NCBI GenBank assembly: GCA_024742695.1
Contig: JANSXY010000003.1
Coordinates: forward strand, 228,355 to 292,354
Length of the DNA stretch: 64,000 nt
Direction of reading: 5' to 3'
From: Paracoccaceae bacterium
GTDB taxonomy: Bacteria > Pseudomonadota > Alphaproteobacteria > Rhodobacterales > Rhodobacteraceae
Shown here: piece by piece, positions 46,289-55,543 of the stretch
Layout: each line of letters begins with the position of its first letter
How positions within the stretch are numbered: the first letter of the stretch is position 1
Made by a program: the position numbers and the translations under genes
Notes under the pieces: generated by a model
Seen by the model: only the letters and a program-made list of their open reading frames with translations
Databases searched by the model: none
What the model was told of the DNA's origin: nothing

Positions 46289-47659
46289 TCAGTAGGAGTA
46301 TTCCGCATAGATCCGGCTCAGGTCGCCCTGCCAGTCGCCGTTGTAGTGATCCAGCAACTCGTCGGCCGGAACCTTGCCGGTCTCGATGCTTTCGGTCAGC
46401 GCGGCCAGGAAATGCGTCTCGTCGGGGATCATCCCGGCGGCGCCGGGCATCGCGCGGGCCTTCAGCCCGGCCTCGGCGATCGCCACCACCTCGCGCGCGA
46501 GGTCGTGCATCTTCACCCCGCCCGCCTCGGCCTGCAACGCCTGCTTCGAGGCCGCGACGCGCAGCCCTTCGCGGGTTTCGGCATCCCAGGATTTCACGAG
46601 ATCCCAGGCGGCATCCAGCGCGGTCTGGTCGTACATCAGCCCGACCCAAAGCGCCGGCAGCGCGCACAGCCGCCGCCACGGCCCGCCATCGGCGCCGCGC
46701 ATCTCGATGTACTTCTTCGCCCGCGCCTCGGGGAAGACGGTGGTCAGGTGATCGGCCCAGTCGCTCAGCGTCGGCATCTCGCCGGGCAGGGCGGGCAGCT
46801 TCCCCTTCAGGAAGTCCCGGAACGACTGGCCCAGCGCGTTGATGTACTTTCCGTCGCGGTAGACGAAGTACATCGGCACGTCGAGCACGTAGTCGACATA
46901 GGCCTCGAAGCCGAACCCCTCGTCGAAGACGAAGGGCAACATGCCGGTGCGCGCCGGATCGAGATCGCGCCAGATCCGCGACCGCCAGCTCTTGAAGCCG
47001 TTCGGCCGGCCGTTCAGGAACGGCGAGTTCGCGAACAGCGCGGTGGCCACCGGCTGCAGGGCCAGCGCGACGCGCAGCTTCTGAACCATGTCGGCCTCGG
47101 ACGCGAAGTCGAGGTTCACCTGCACCGTGCAGGTGCGATACATCATCTCCAGCCCGTGGGTGCCGACCGTCTGCATGTAGTCGGTCATCAGCCGGTAGCG
47201 CCCCTTGGGCATCATCGGCATGTCCTCGTGCCGCCAGATCGGCGCGGTGCCCAGCCCGATGAACCCCGCGCCGATCTCGTCGGCCACGGTCTGCACCTCG
47301 CGCAGGTGCTCGTTCACCTCGTCGCAGGTCTGGTGAATCGTCTCCAGCGGTGCGCCCGACAGTTCCAGCTGCCCGCCGGGTTCAAGGCTGACGTTCGCGC
47401 CATCCTTGGTCAGCCCGATGATGTTGCCCTGTTCCAGCACCGGTTCCCAGCCGTAGTGCCGCGCCAGCCCCTCCAGCATCGCCTTGATCGAGCGCGGCCC
47501 GTCGTAGGGCAGCGGCTTTTGCGTGTCCCGGCAATAGCCGAACTTCTCGTGCTCGGTGCCGATCCGCCAGTCTTCGCGGGGCTTGCAGCCGCTCGCGAGG
47601 TACTCGGCCAGTTGTTCGTGCCGTTCGATCGGGCCGCCGCCCTGCTGGGGAATGGACAT
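46289..47659 (-). CDS. gshA: glutamate--cysteine ligase
   Basis: The first step of glutathione synthesis. The 456-residue protein belongs to the GCS2 type found in alphaproteobacteria and plants: RIGTEHEKFGY near the N-terminus, GQLELSGAPLETIHQT, MYRTCTVQVNLDF and PMYFVYRDGKYINA. The ATG at 47659 begins the conserved part; the open frame to 47746 lacks family sequence. gshB is not in the window. Confidence 0.95.
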   Translation of the reverse strand: MSIPQQGGGPIERHEQLAEYLASGCKPREDWRIGTEHEKFGYCRDTQKPLPYDGPRSIKAMLEGLARHYGWEPVLEQGNIIGLTKDGANVSLEPGGQLELSGAPLETIHQTCDEVNEHLREVQTVADEIGAGFIGLGTAPIWRHEDMPMMPKGRYRLMTDYMQTVGTHGLEMMYRTCTVQVNLDFASEADMVQKLRVALALQPVATALFANSPFLNGRPNGFKSWRSRIWRDLDPARTGMLPFVFDEGFGFEAYVDYVLDVPMYFVYRDGKYINALGQSFRDFLKGKLPALPGEMPTLSDWADHLTTVFPEARAKKYIEMRGADGGPWRRLCALPALWVGLMYDQTALDAAWDLVKSWDAETREGLRVAASKQALQAEAGGVKMHDLAREVVAIAEAGLKARAMPGAAGMIPDETHFLAALTESIETGKVPADELLDHYNGDWQGDLSRIYAEYSY

Positions 47660-47714
47660 CGCTGGCCTCGATCCTTCGCTTTTCCGGGGCACACAGGTGG
47701 CCCGACCGGCGGGC

Positions 47715-48248
47715 CTAGTCAAGCGCCCGCGTCGTTCCGGGCGCAAGGGCGGGCCGTGCCGGGTGCCGCCACAGCCGGCCCGTCACGCCGGCCTCGGGCG
47801 CCGCCGCGATGCGGCCCATGTCGATCCCCGGCAGTTGCGCGAAGGCGTCGTAGAGCCGCGCGGCCCCCTCCGCCGCGACCGGAACGTAAAGCGCCGGCCC
47901 CTCGGCCGGACGGATGCGCCAGGCCCGGCCCGCACCCGCCGGGCCCGCGACGAGCGCGATTTCCACGATGTCGCGCAGCGCGACGAATCCGCCGCCGTCG
48001 GGGCCGAAATAGGCCACCTGGCCCTCGACCACTTCGACGATGCCGGGCGCATCGCCGGCCCCGGCGAAGCGCAATCGCCGCAGCGCGACGAAGCCCCAGG
48101 ACAGCGCGGCAAGCGCCAGCGCCCCGCCGACCCCGGCCATCACCCAGCCGCCCCGAAGCCCCAGCCACAGCCCCAGCCCCAGAAGCGCCGCCGCCGCGCC
48201 GGGTTCGCGCCAGCGGCGCAGCGCGCGGGCGGCCTCGGGCCGGATCAT
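47715..48248 (-). CDS. membrane-anchored PH-like domain protein
   Basis: The 177-residue protein has two hydrophobic segments near the N-terminus (about residues 19-34 and 36-53) followed by a beta-rich PH-like region (VEVVEGQVAYFGPDGGGFVAL). Its start overlaps the stop of the upstream acetyltransferase gene (ATGA). The function is not known. Confidence 0.72.
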   Translation of the reverse strand: MIRPEAARALRRWREPGAAAALLGLGLWLGLRGGWVMAGVGGALALAALSWGFVALRRLRFAGAGDAPGIVEVVEGQVAYFGPDGGGFVALRDIVEIALVAGPAGAGRAWRIRPAEGPALYVPVAAEGAARLYDAFAQLPGIDMGRIAAAPEAGVTGRLWRHPARPALAPGTTRALD

Positions 48249-49096
48249 GCGGGGTTCCCCAGCGTCTGCGGTTCATGCAACAGCGCCACGCCGAAATCGC
48301 CGCAGCGCGCGAAGCCGATCCGCTCGTAGGCCGTCGCCGCGCCGGGCGAGGCGGCGAACAGCACCGCCAGCCCGGCCCCCTCGCGGCGCGCTTCGGCCAG
48401 AACTCCGGCGACGACACGGCCGGCGCGCCCCTGCCCGCGCAGGGGCGGCGGGACGAACACCCCGCCGATCTGTACCGCGTCGCCCGCCCGCGCATTGATC
48501 GCGGCCATCGCGACGGGGCGTCCATCCTCGTCCATCAGCCGCAGGTCGGGCGACCCGACCGCGGCCCGCGCCCGCCTGCGCGCCTGATCCGCCAGCCCGT
48601 CCGTCGGCGCGGTTCCGGTTTCCGTCATGTAGGCCGCGAACCAGTCCGCCAGCAGCGGCAGGTCGGCCTCGGCGGCGGGCCGCACCGGCCCGCCCGGCGG
48701 CACGTCGGACAGGGCGCGGCGGTAGAGCGGCTGCACCGCGTTCATCCGCCAGTCTTCGGCCCGGACCGGCAGCGCCGCGACGATCCCGGCGACCTGCGCC
48801 GCCGCGCCGGTGATCCCCTGCAGGGTGTAGCCCTGCAAGAGCCAGGCGCAGGCCGCCGCCTCCTTCGGTGTCAGGCCGGGGAGCTGGCACATCAGGAAAC
48901 CGCCGTTCGTCGCCCCCAGAACCCCGGCGATCCCGGCCGCGTCCTCGCGCAGGAAATAGGTGGTGCCGTGCGGATGCGCGGTGTCGCCCAGCCCGTGCAC
49001 CTCGAGGTTGCCCAGCAGGAACATCGAGGTTTCGACATGCGCGCCGAGGAAGGCCGCGAGCGGGCCGATATCCGCGTCGGTCGCCTTGCGCATCAT
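48245..49096 (-). CDS. GNAT-family N-acetyltransferase (two-domain)
   Basis: The 283-residue protein has a degenerate N-terminal GNAT half and a complete C-terminal GNAT domain with the acetyl-CoA loop (PPLRGQGRAGRVVAGVLAEA) and the ATAYERIGF segment. The substrate is unknown. It overlaps the downstream PH-like gene and lies 22 bp from rsmE. Confidence 0.85.
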   Translation of the reverse strand: MMRKATDADIGPLAAFLGAHVETSMFLLGNLEVHGLGDTAHPHGTTYFLREDAAGIAGVLGATNGGFLMCQLPGLTPKEAAACAWLLQGYTLQGITGAAAQVAGIVAALPVRAEDWRMNAVQPLYRRALSDVPPGGPVRPAAEADLPLLADWFAAYMTETGTAPTDGLADQARRRARAAVGSPDLRLMDEDGRPVAMAAINARAGDAVQIGGVFVPPPLRGQGRAGRVVAGVLAEARREGAGLAVLFAASPGAATAYERIGFARCGDFGVALLHEPQTLGNPA

Positions 49097-49118
49097 CCCC
49101 CGCTGTCCTCCGGCCGCG

Positions 49119-49844
49119 TCATCGCCAATCCCCGAAGCCGGCCTGCCACAGCACCAGAGCCGCCAGCGCCGCCGTTTCGGCGCGCAGGATGCGCGGCCCC
49201 AGCGCCACCCTCCGCACGAAAGGTGCCGCGGCCAGCCGCGCCCGTTCGGCCTGGGAAAACCCGCCCTCCGGGCCGATCAGGATCGCCGCCGGACCGGGCG
49301 CGACACCGGCCAGCCCGGCGGCCTGCCCCGCCTGCGCCTCGTCGGCCCAGATCAGTTGCCGGCCCGTGTCCCACTCCGCCAGCAGCCGGTCGAGGCGGGC
49401 CAGATCGGCCACCTCGGGCACGTGGGTCGCGCCGCATTGCTCGGCGGCCTCGACGGCATGGGCCTGCAACCGGTCCTGCCGGATCCGCTCGGCATTGGTG
49501 AACTCGGTCTGCACCGGAACGATCCGCGCCGCGCCCAGTTCCACGGCCTTCTCGACCACGAAATCGGTGCGCGCCTTCTTCAGCGGCGCGAACAGAAGCC
49601 AAAGGTCGGGTGGCGGCGCCGGGGCCCTCAGCCTGTCGCGGCACAGGAGCGTGCCGCGCCGCTTGCCGGCTTCGGCGATCTCGGCCAGCCATTCGCCGTC
49701 GCGGCCGTTGAAGACAAGGATCTCGGCCCCGGTCGACAGCCGCATGACGGCGAAAAGGTAATGTGCCGCAGCCTCGGGCAGGGCAATCGGTTGCTCCGGC
49801 CTGAGCGGCTGGTCTAGATGAAGCCTGATCCTCGCCTGCGCCAT
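49119..49844 (-). CDS. rsmE: 16S rRNA (uracil-1498-N3)-methyltransferase
   Basis: RsmE methylates U1498 in the 30S subunit. The 241-residue protein has the PUA-like N-terminal part (HYLFAVMRLSTGAEILVFNG) and the SPOUT knot (ILIGPEGGFSQAERARL, LGPRILRAETAALAAL). The ATG at 49844 is used; it lies 13 bp from the divergent ubiA start, so the two promoters overlap. Confidence 0.95.
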   Translation of the reverse strand: MAQARIRLHLDQPLRPEQPIALPEAAAHYLFAVMRLSTGAEILVFNGRDGEWLAEIAEAGKRRGTLLCRDRLRAPAPPPDLWLLFAPLKKARTDFVVEKAVELGAARIVPVQTEFTNAERIRQDRLQAHAVEAAEQCGATHVPEVADLARLDRLLAEWDTGRQLIWADEAQAGQAAGLAGVAPGPAAILIGPEGGFSQAERARLAAAPFVRRVALGPRILRAETAALAALVLWQAGFGDWR

Positions 49845-49856
49845 GGGGCCGACCAT

Positions 49857-50822
49857 ATGAGCCACTCGAACCGAACGCCAGAGCCGGGCGGAACCGTCGC
49901 CGACGCCGTCAAGGGCAACTGGGTCGACCGGATCGCCCCGCCCGCGACGCGGCCCTACCTGCGGCTGTCGCGGGCCGACCGGCCGATCGGCACCTGGCTT
50001 TTGCTGATGCCGTGCTGGTGGGGCGTGGCGCTGGCCGCCGCCGCCGACCGGCCGCGCCCCGAGGATCTGTGGATCGCCGCGGGCTGCGCCATCGGCGCCT
50101 GGCTGATGCGCGGCGCGGGGTGCACGTGGAACGACATCACCGACCGCGAGTTCGACGCGCGGGTGGCGCGCACCCGGTCACGGCCGATCCCCTCGGGCCA
50201 GGTGACGGTGAAGCAGGCCGCCGCCTGGATGGTCGTGCAATCGCTCATCGCCGCCGCGATCCTGTTCAGCTTCGACATCTCCGCGATCGCGCTTGGCATC
50301 GCCTCGCTCGGTCTTGTCGCGATCTATCCCTTCGCCAAGCGCTTCACCTGGTGGCCGCAGGTGTTTCTCGGCCTCGCGTTCAACTGGGGTGCGCTGCTGG
50401 CCTGGGCGGCGCATGCCGGCAGCCTGGGCTGGCCGCCGGTGCTGCTGTACCTGTCGGGCATCGCCTGGACGCTGTTTTACGACACGATCTATGCGCACCA
50501 GGACAAGGAGGACGACGCGCTGATCGGCGTGAAATCCACCGCGCGGCTCTTCGGCGCGCGCACCGGACCGTGGCTGGGCCTGTTCCTGCTGCTGACCGTG
50601 GGGCTGATGACGCTGGCTGTCCTTGCCGCGCTTCTGCCCGGCGACGATCCGCTGGCGCTGGCGCTCGGGCTGGTGGCGCCCTGGGCGCTGGGCTGGCATC
50701 TTCTGTGGCAGCTGCGCCAGCTCGATACCGAGGATCCGGACGTCTGCCTGCGGCTGTTTCGCGCCAATCGCGACGCGGGCCTGCTGGCTGCGCTGTTTCT
50801 TGCCGCCGCCGCGCTGGCCTGA
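49857..50822 (+). CDS. ubiA: 4-hydroxybenzoate octaprenyltransferase
   Basis: UbiA attaches the polyprenyl tail to 4-hydroxybenzoate in ubiquinone synthesis. The 321-residue membrane protein has the two Asp motifs: NDITDREFDARVARTRSRP and DTIYAHQDKEDDALIG, with about eight hydrophobic helices. It is divergent from rsmE. It joins COQ9 and the polyprenyl synthase in this window as quinone genes. Confidence 0.95.
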   Translation: MSHSNRTPEPGGTVADAVKGNWVDRIAPPATRPYLRLSRADRPIGTWLLLMPCWWGVALAAAADRPRPEDLWIAAGCAIGAWLMRGAGCTWNDITDREFDARVARTRSRPIPSGQVTVKQAAAWMVVQSLIAAAILFSFDISAIALGIASLGLVAIYPFAKRFTWWPQVFLGLAFNWGALLAWAAHAGSLGWPPVLLYLSGIAWTLFYDTIYAHQDKEDDALIGVKSTARLFGARTGPWLGLFLLLTVGLMTLAVLAALLPGDDPLALALGLVAPWALGWHLLWQLRQLDTEDPDVCLRLFRANRDAGLLAALFLAAAALA

Positions 50823-50885
50823 TTGAACGCCCCCCGCCGGTCCCGTAAGGCTGGCCGGCGATTTGAACCGAACGGAATCCTGCGG

Positions 50886-53801
50886 ATGCGCCTTGCGCCC
50901 CACCTGATCGCCCCCGTGGCCTTCGCCCTCGCGGCCGCGCTGGCGGGATTCGTCGCGATCCGGGCCGCCGACGCGATCGAGCGCTGGTCGACCGGCGCGG
51001 TGACGGACCAGCTTGCGGTCGCGGGGCACGACTGGGCCGAGGTCAGCGCCGACGGTCTGCGGGTACGGCTGAGCGGTACCGCACCGACCGAGGCGGAGCG
51101 GTTTTCCGCCCTCACCCTCGCCGGCGACGTGATCGATGCCGGGCGGATCACCGACGCGATGAACGTTGTCGAGACCGAGGCTCCGGCACCGCCCGACTAT
51201 GCGGTGGAAATCCTGCGCAACGATTCCGGCGTGACATTGATCGGCCTGGTGCCCGAAACGACGGATCGCGGCGACCTCGCCCGGCGGCTGGAAACAGCGG
51301 CCGCCGGCGGCGCGGTCGCCGACATGCTGGAGACGGCAAGCCACCCGGTGCCCGAGGGCTGGACCGACGCGCTCGCCTTCGGGCTGGAGGCCCTGGCCGA
51401 CCTGCCGCGCGCCAAGGTCTCGATCGGGGCGGGGCGCGTTTCCGTCACCGCCGTCGCCGACAGCCAGGACGAGAAGCGCAGGCTGGAGTCGGTGCTGGCC
51501 CGTCGTCGGCCTGCCGAGGTGATCCTGTCCGTCGACATCTCGGCGCCGCGTCCGGTGATCGCGCCGTTCACGCTGCGATTCGTGATCGACGAGCGCGGCG
51601 CGCGGTTCGATGCCTGCGCGGCCGATACCGAGCGCGCGCGGGCGCAGATTCTTGCGGCGGCCGCCGCCGCGGGGCTGGAAGGCAAGTCCGACTGCACCCT
51701 GGGCCTTGGCGTGCCGACACCCGACTGGGCCACGGCGGTCGGCATGGCGCTGCGTGCGCTGGGCGACCTGGGCGCCGGGACGGTCACCTTCAAGGATGCC
51801 GACGTGGCGCTTCTGGTTCCGGCCAGCGTGTCGCCCGAGGCCTTCGACCGGGCCGTGGGCGCGCTGGAATCGAACCTGCCCGAGGTGATCGCGCTGACCG
51901 CACGGCGCGAGGAACAGGCCGAAACCGGCACCCGCGCCGGCGCGCCGCCGGTCTTCGCCGCGCGGCTGACGGAACAGGGGCAGGTCGATCTCAGCGGCCG
52001 GCTGACCGACGAGTTGACCCGCGAGGCGGTGGAGAACTTCGCCCGCTCGCGCTTCGGCAACGCCGCCGTCTACGCCGCCGCCCGACTTGACCCGACGCTG
52101 CCGAAGGGCTGGTCGGTGCGGGTTCTGGCCGGGATCGAGGCGCTGGCGGAACTCGAGGTCGGGACGCTGACGGTCACCGCCGAGCGGCTGGAGATCGGCG
52201 GGCTGTCCGGCGACCGTTCGGCGGGCGACCGGGTGGCGCGGATCCTCGCGCTCAGGCTGGGCGAGGATGCGCCGGTGTCGATCGCGGTGCGCTACGATCC
52301 GTCGCGCGACCCCGAACTGCTGAAACCCACGCCCGAGGATTGCATCGGCCGGGTTCAGGCGATTCTCGACGATGGCAAGATCAGCTTCGAACCCGGGTCC
52401 GCCACGATCACCCGGTCCGGCGCCCCCACGCTCGACCGGATCGCGGAGGTTCTGCGAGACTGCCCCGACGTGCCGATGCAGGTCGCCGGCCATACCGACA
52501 GCCAGGGCCGGGCCGAGATGAACCTCGCGCTCAGCGAATCGCGGGCGCAATCGGTCGTCATGGCGCTGCTGGACCGGCGGGTGCTGACCGGCAGCCTTGT
52601 CGCCAAGGGCTATGGCGAGACCCGGCCGGTCGCCGACAACGACACCGAGGAGGGGCGCGAGGCGAACCGCCGGATCGAGTTCACCCTGCTGTCGGCCATC
52701 GGGCCCGCCCTGCCCGGCGACACGCCGGAGCCGGCCGCGCCCCGCCCGGCGGAGGCTGAGCCGGCCAGCCCCGAGACGGGCCCGGAAACGGGTGCCGGGC
52801 CGGCCCCTTCGGAAGCCGGCAGCGCCGCGTCGGCCGAGGTTGCGGCGGAGCCGGCCGAAACCGGCCCGGACGAGGCGGCCGAAGCGCCCGCGCCCGGCGA
52901 CGGACCGCCGGATGCCGGCGCCGAGGCGGGCGACGCGCCCGCGGGCGCGCCCGACGCAGTGCCCGAACCCGCTGCGGAGGCGCCGCAAGCGGTGGCGGAC
53001 AATGCCGAAGCGGCGGCTGCCGATGCCGCCGATCCGGCGCGGGAAGAGGCCGAAGCAGGCGAACCCGCGCCCCCCGAAGCCGCGCCCGCCGAAGCCGCGC
53101 CCCCGGAACCCGCGCCGGATGATGCCGCGGCGACGGCGGCGGCCCAGCCGGGCGCCGAACCGGGGCCGGTGGACCCGGTGGCCGACGACGCGGCCGAGAG
53201 ACCCGCAGAGGCCACCGACGCCGCCGGTGCCGCGCCGCCGGATGCGCAAGCCGCGGCCCCGGATGACGCGGCCCCGGATGATGCGGAGGCGCCGGACGCC
53301 CCGGAACCGCCCGCGCTCACCCCGCGGCCCCGGCCCGAGAGCCTCGCCGTGGCGACGGCCGCGCTGCCGGACCCGGCAGAGGCGGCCCCGGCCGCGCCCG
53401 ATCCCGCCATGCCCGCCGATGCCGCGCCGGAAGACGCCGTGCCGGAAGACGCCGCGCCGGACCTGGCGGAACCGGCCGCGGAGACCGACGCGGAGACCGA
53501 CGCGACCGAACCGCCGGCCGAGACACCGGCTGCGCCATTGACCGACACCGGCGTGCCGCCGGCGGTTCCCGTCGCCCTGGCCGGCGAGGATACCCCGCGA
53601 CCGCGCGCCGTGCCGGACAGCGTGCTGAAGGCCGCCGCCGACCGGGCCCGCCGGATCGCCGCCGAACTCGCGGCCGCGGCGTTGGCCCGAACCGCCCCCG
53701 AGGGCGTGGACCTGCGCCCGGCGACCGAGGATACGCCCCGTCCCCGGCCGCGCCCGGAAAGGCCCGGCACCGAGACCAGCGAAGGAGACGACAGGCCATG
53801 A
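50886..53801 (+). CDS. large BON/OmpA-family envelope protein with acidic tail
   Basis: The 971-residue protein has an N-terminal membrane anchor (APVAFALAAALAGFVAIRA), a repeated BON-like beta-alpha region (about residues 40-480), an OmpA peptidoglycan-binding domain (about 490-605; GHTDSQGRAEMNLALSES, RRIEF) and a 365-residue tail rich in Ala, Pro, Glu and Asp that ends in PRPRPRPERPG. The OmpA part would hold it to peptidoglycan in the periplasm. The next gene overlaps its stop codon. The role of the tail is unknown. Confidence 0.88.
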   Translation: MRLAPHLIAPVAFALAAALAGFVAIRAADAIERWSTGAVTDQLAVAGHDWAEVSADGLRVRLSGTAPTEAERFSALTLAGDVIDAGRITDAMNVVETEAPAPPDYAVEILRNDSGVTLIGLVPETTDRGDLARRLETAAAGGAVADMLETASHPVPEGWTDALAFGLEALADLPRAKVSIGAGRVSVTAVADSQDEKRRLESVLARRRPAEVILSVDISAPRPVIAPFTLRFVIDERGARFDACAADTERARAQILAAAAAAGLEGKSDCTLGLGVPTPDWATAVGMALRALGDLGAGTVTFKDADVALLVPASVSPEAFDRAVGALESNLPEVIALTARREEQAETGTRAGAPPVFAARLTEQGQVDLSGRLTDELTREAVENFARSRFGNAAVYAAARLDPTLPKGWSVRVLAGIEALAELEVGTLTVTAERLEIGGLSGDRSAGDRVARILALRLGEDAPVSIAVRYDPSRDPELLKPTPEDCIGRVQAILDDGKISFEPGSATITRSGAPTLDRIAEVLRDCPDVPMQVAGHTDSQGRAEMNLALSESRAQSVVMALLDRRVLTGSLVAKGYGETRPVADNDTEEGREANRRIEFTLLSAIGPALPGDTPEPAAPRPAEAEPASPETGPETGAGPAPSEAGSAASAEVAAEPAETGPDEAAEAPAPGDGPPDAGAEAGDAPAGAPDAVPEPAAEAPQAVADNAEAAAADAADPAREEAEAGEPAPPEAAPAEAAPPEPAPDDAAATAAAQPGAEPGPVDPVADDAAERPAEATDAAGAAPPDAQAAAPDDAAPDDAEAPDAPEPPALTPRPRPESLAVATAALPDPAEAAPAAPDPAMPADAAPEDAVPEDAAPDLAEPAAETDAETDATEPPAETPAAPLTDTGVPPAVPVALAGEDTPRPRAVPDSVLKAAADRARRIAAELAAAALARTAPEGVDLRPATEDTPRPRPRPERPGTETSEGDDRP

Positions 53802-54127
53802 ACCGGACCGAATTCATCGCCGTCACCGCCGTGATCCTGTTCGTGGCCTTCAGCCTCGGCTGGGCGGCCTCGTGGCTGTTTCATCGCCTCACCCGCGTCA
53901 CCCAGGCCGAGATGGGCGAACTCGACAAGATGGCGCAGGCCCTGCACGAGGCCGAGGAAGATCGCGACCGCGCGCTGGAACAGGCGGACCGGGCGGAACG
54001 CGACCTCGGCGGCCGGCTGACCCAGACACAGGCGGAACTGCGCGCCGCGATGGAAGGCCTGCGCGAGGCCCGCGCCGAGGCCGAGGAACTGCGCGCCTGG
54101 ATCGAGAAGCAGGGCGGGCGGGACTGA
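53798..54127 (+). CDS. membrane-anchored coiled-coil protein
   Basis: The 109-residue protein has one N-terminal helix (FIAVTAVILFVAFSLGWAA) and a long charged coiled coil (about residues 36-104, heptads such as LHEAEEDRDRALEQADRAE). It overlaps the OmpA-family gene (ATGA), so the two probably act together at the envelope. No known family is recognised. Confidence 0.78.
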   Translation: MNRTEFIAVTAVILFVAFSLGWAASWLFHRLTRVTQAEMGELDKMAQALHEAEEDRDRALEQADRAERDLGGRLTQTQAELRAAMEGLREARAEAEELRAWIEKQGGRD

Positions 54128-54175
54128 CCGCGCCGCCTTGGGGATCACGCCCGCCTGCGGGCCGCGGCGCGCAGG

Positions 54176-54616
54176 CTACCAGCGTCCCAGCGCGGCCTCG
54201 TCCTCGTCCTTCGCGGCGACCCATTCGGCCCCGTCCGAGCCGATTTCCTTCTTCCAGAACGGCGCGCGGGATTTCAGGTAGTCCATCAGGAAATCGGCCG
54301 CCGCGAAGGCTGCGGCGCGGTGGCGCGAGGCGGTGGCGACCATCATGATCGCCTCGCCCGGCGCCAGCCGGCCGTGACGATGGATCACCAGCGCGTCGGT
54401 CAGGGGCCAGCGCCCGGCCGCCTCCTCGACGATGCCGGCGATCGCCTTCTCGGTCATGCCGGGATAATGCTCGATCTCCATCGCGCGCAGCGCGCCACCG
54501 TTGTCGCGCACGACGCCGAGGAAGGTGACGACCGCGCCGGCGCCCTCGGCCGCCGCGGCGAAGGCGGCGGATTCGGCGCCGTAGTCGAACGGCTCGGCCT
54601 GCACGGCGACGCGCAT
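54176..54616 (-). CDS. moaE: molybdopterin synthase catalytic subunit
   Basis: MoaE adds sulfur from MoaD thiocarboxylate to precursor Z. The 146-residue protein has VVTFLGVVRDNGG, MEIEHYPGMTEKAI, the RHGRLAPGEAIMMVATAS motif and KSRAPFWKKE with the catalytic Lys. It follows moaD by 4 bp. Confidence 0.95.
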   Translation of the reverse strand: MRVAVQAEPFDYGAESAAFAAAAEGAGAVVTFLGVVRDNGGALRAMEIEHYPGMTEKAIAGIVEEAAGRWPLTDALVIHRHGRLAPGEAIMMVATASRHRAAAFAAADFLMDYLKSRAPFWKKEIGSDGAEWVAAKDEDEAALGRW

Positions 54617-54620
54617 CGCC

Positions 54621-54875
54621 TCAGCCCCCGGTCATCGGCGGGAAGAACGCCACCTCGCGCACCCCGTCCAGCGCCGCATCGAAATCGGCCAGATCCTGGT
54701 CGAGCGCGACGCGCAGGGCCGAGATGTCGGCGAAGGCGGCGGCGTAGCGCTCTTCCCGCGCGGCAAGCTCGGCCACGAGGCCGGCGACGGTCGCCGCCCC
54801 GGTCGTCACCCGTTCGCGCGGCAGGCCGATCCGCTCCCGCACCCATGCGAAGTAGAGCACGTCGATCTCGGTCAT
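54621..54875 (-). CDS. moaD: molybdopterin synthase sulfur carrier subunit
   Basis: The 84-residue ubiquitin-like protein begins VLYFAWVRERIG and ends in the diglycine tail (FFPPMTGG) that is thiocarboxylated. The ATG overlaps the stop of pgsA (ATGA). The apparent long ORF running through it to 56975 is a frame artefact. It forms the molybdopterin synthase with MoaE. Confidence 0.95.
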   Translation of the reverse strand: MTEIDVLYFAWVRERIGLPRERVTTGAATVAGLVAELAAREERYAAAFADISALRVALDQDLADFDAALDGVREVAFFPPMTGG

Positions 54876-55498
54876 CGGCGATCCTCTCCGAAATAGGGCA
54901 GCGCCTTGCGGAAGTAATCCCACCCGGACACCGCCGTCAGAAGCGCCGCGATCCAGATCAGCACTAGCCCGGCATGGGTGGCCAGCGCCGCCCAGGACAC
55001 ACCGGCCCTGAGATCGCCCTCGCCCACCCGCGGCGGCCGGCCATCCTCGAGATAGGCGAGGCCGGTGCCGAGAAACAGGATCGCGATGGCGACCATCTGG
55101 GCCGTGGTCTTCCACTTCGCAAGGCCGGTCACTTTCAGCCGCCCGGCGTCGGCGCCCAGGAATTCCCTCAGCCCGCTGACGAAAACCTCGCGGAACAGGA
55201 TCACCGTGACCGGCAGGATCAGCCACGGGTTCATGCCGGAATAGCCGGTGATCACCACCAGCGCGATCACCACCATCGCCTTGTCGGCGATCGGGTCGAG
55301 CATCGCCCCGAACCGGCTTTCCTGTTTCCAGGCGCGGGCGAGATAACCGTCGAACCAGTCGGTGACCGAGGCGACGATGAACAGCGCCAGCGCGAACCAG
55401 TCCGCCCAGGGCCGGGCGAAGTAGAGAAACATCACCGGCACGCCGGGCGCGGCGAGCAGGCGCAGAACGGTCAGCGTGTTCGGAACGGTCCAGCGCAT
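54872..55498 (-). CDS. pgsA: CDP-diacylglycerol--glycerol-3-phosphate 3-phosphatidyltransferase
   Basis: PgsA makes phosphatidylglycerol phosphate. The 208-residue membrane protein starts RWTVPNTLTVLRLLAAP and has the CDP-alcohol phosphotransferase motif (DWFDGYLARAWKQ, then FGAMLDPIADK). The ATG at 55498 is used; a TTG at 55507 is an alternative. It is coupled to moaD by an ATGA overlap, as in related genomes. Confidence 0.95.
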   Translation of the reverse strand: MRWTVPNTLTVLRLLAAPGVPVMFLYFARPWADWFALALFIVASVTDWFDGYLARAWKQESRFGAMLDPIADKAMVVIALVVITGYSGMNPWLILPVTVILFREVFVSGLREFLGADAGRLKVTGLAKWKTTAQMVAIAILFLGTGLAYLEDGRPPRVGEGDLRAGVSWAALATHAGLVLIWIAALLTAVSGWDYFRKALPYFGEDRR

Positions 55499-55543
55499 GG
55501 CGTTCAAATAGCCCAGCCCGGCGGCGATGGGAACGGGGCGCGA

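Noticed and set aside
45602..49501. 1299-codon open frame on the plus strand
   Set aside because: It runs antisense to gshA, a PH-like gene and an acetyltransferase gene, and the translation is Arg/Pro-rich without motifs; GC-rich third positions cause such shadows.
50178..53249. 1023-codon open frame opposite ubiA and the OmpA-family gene
   Set aside because: Gly/Arg-rich translation with no motif, while the plus strand has recognisable UbiA and OmpA domains.
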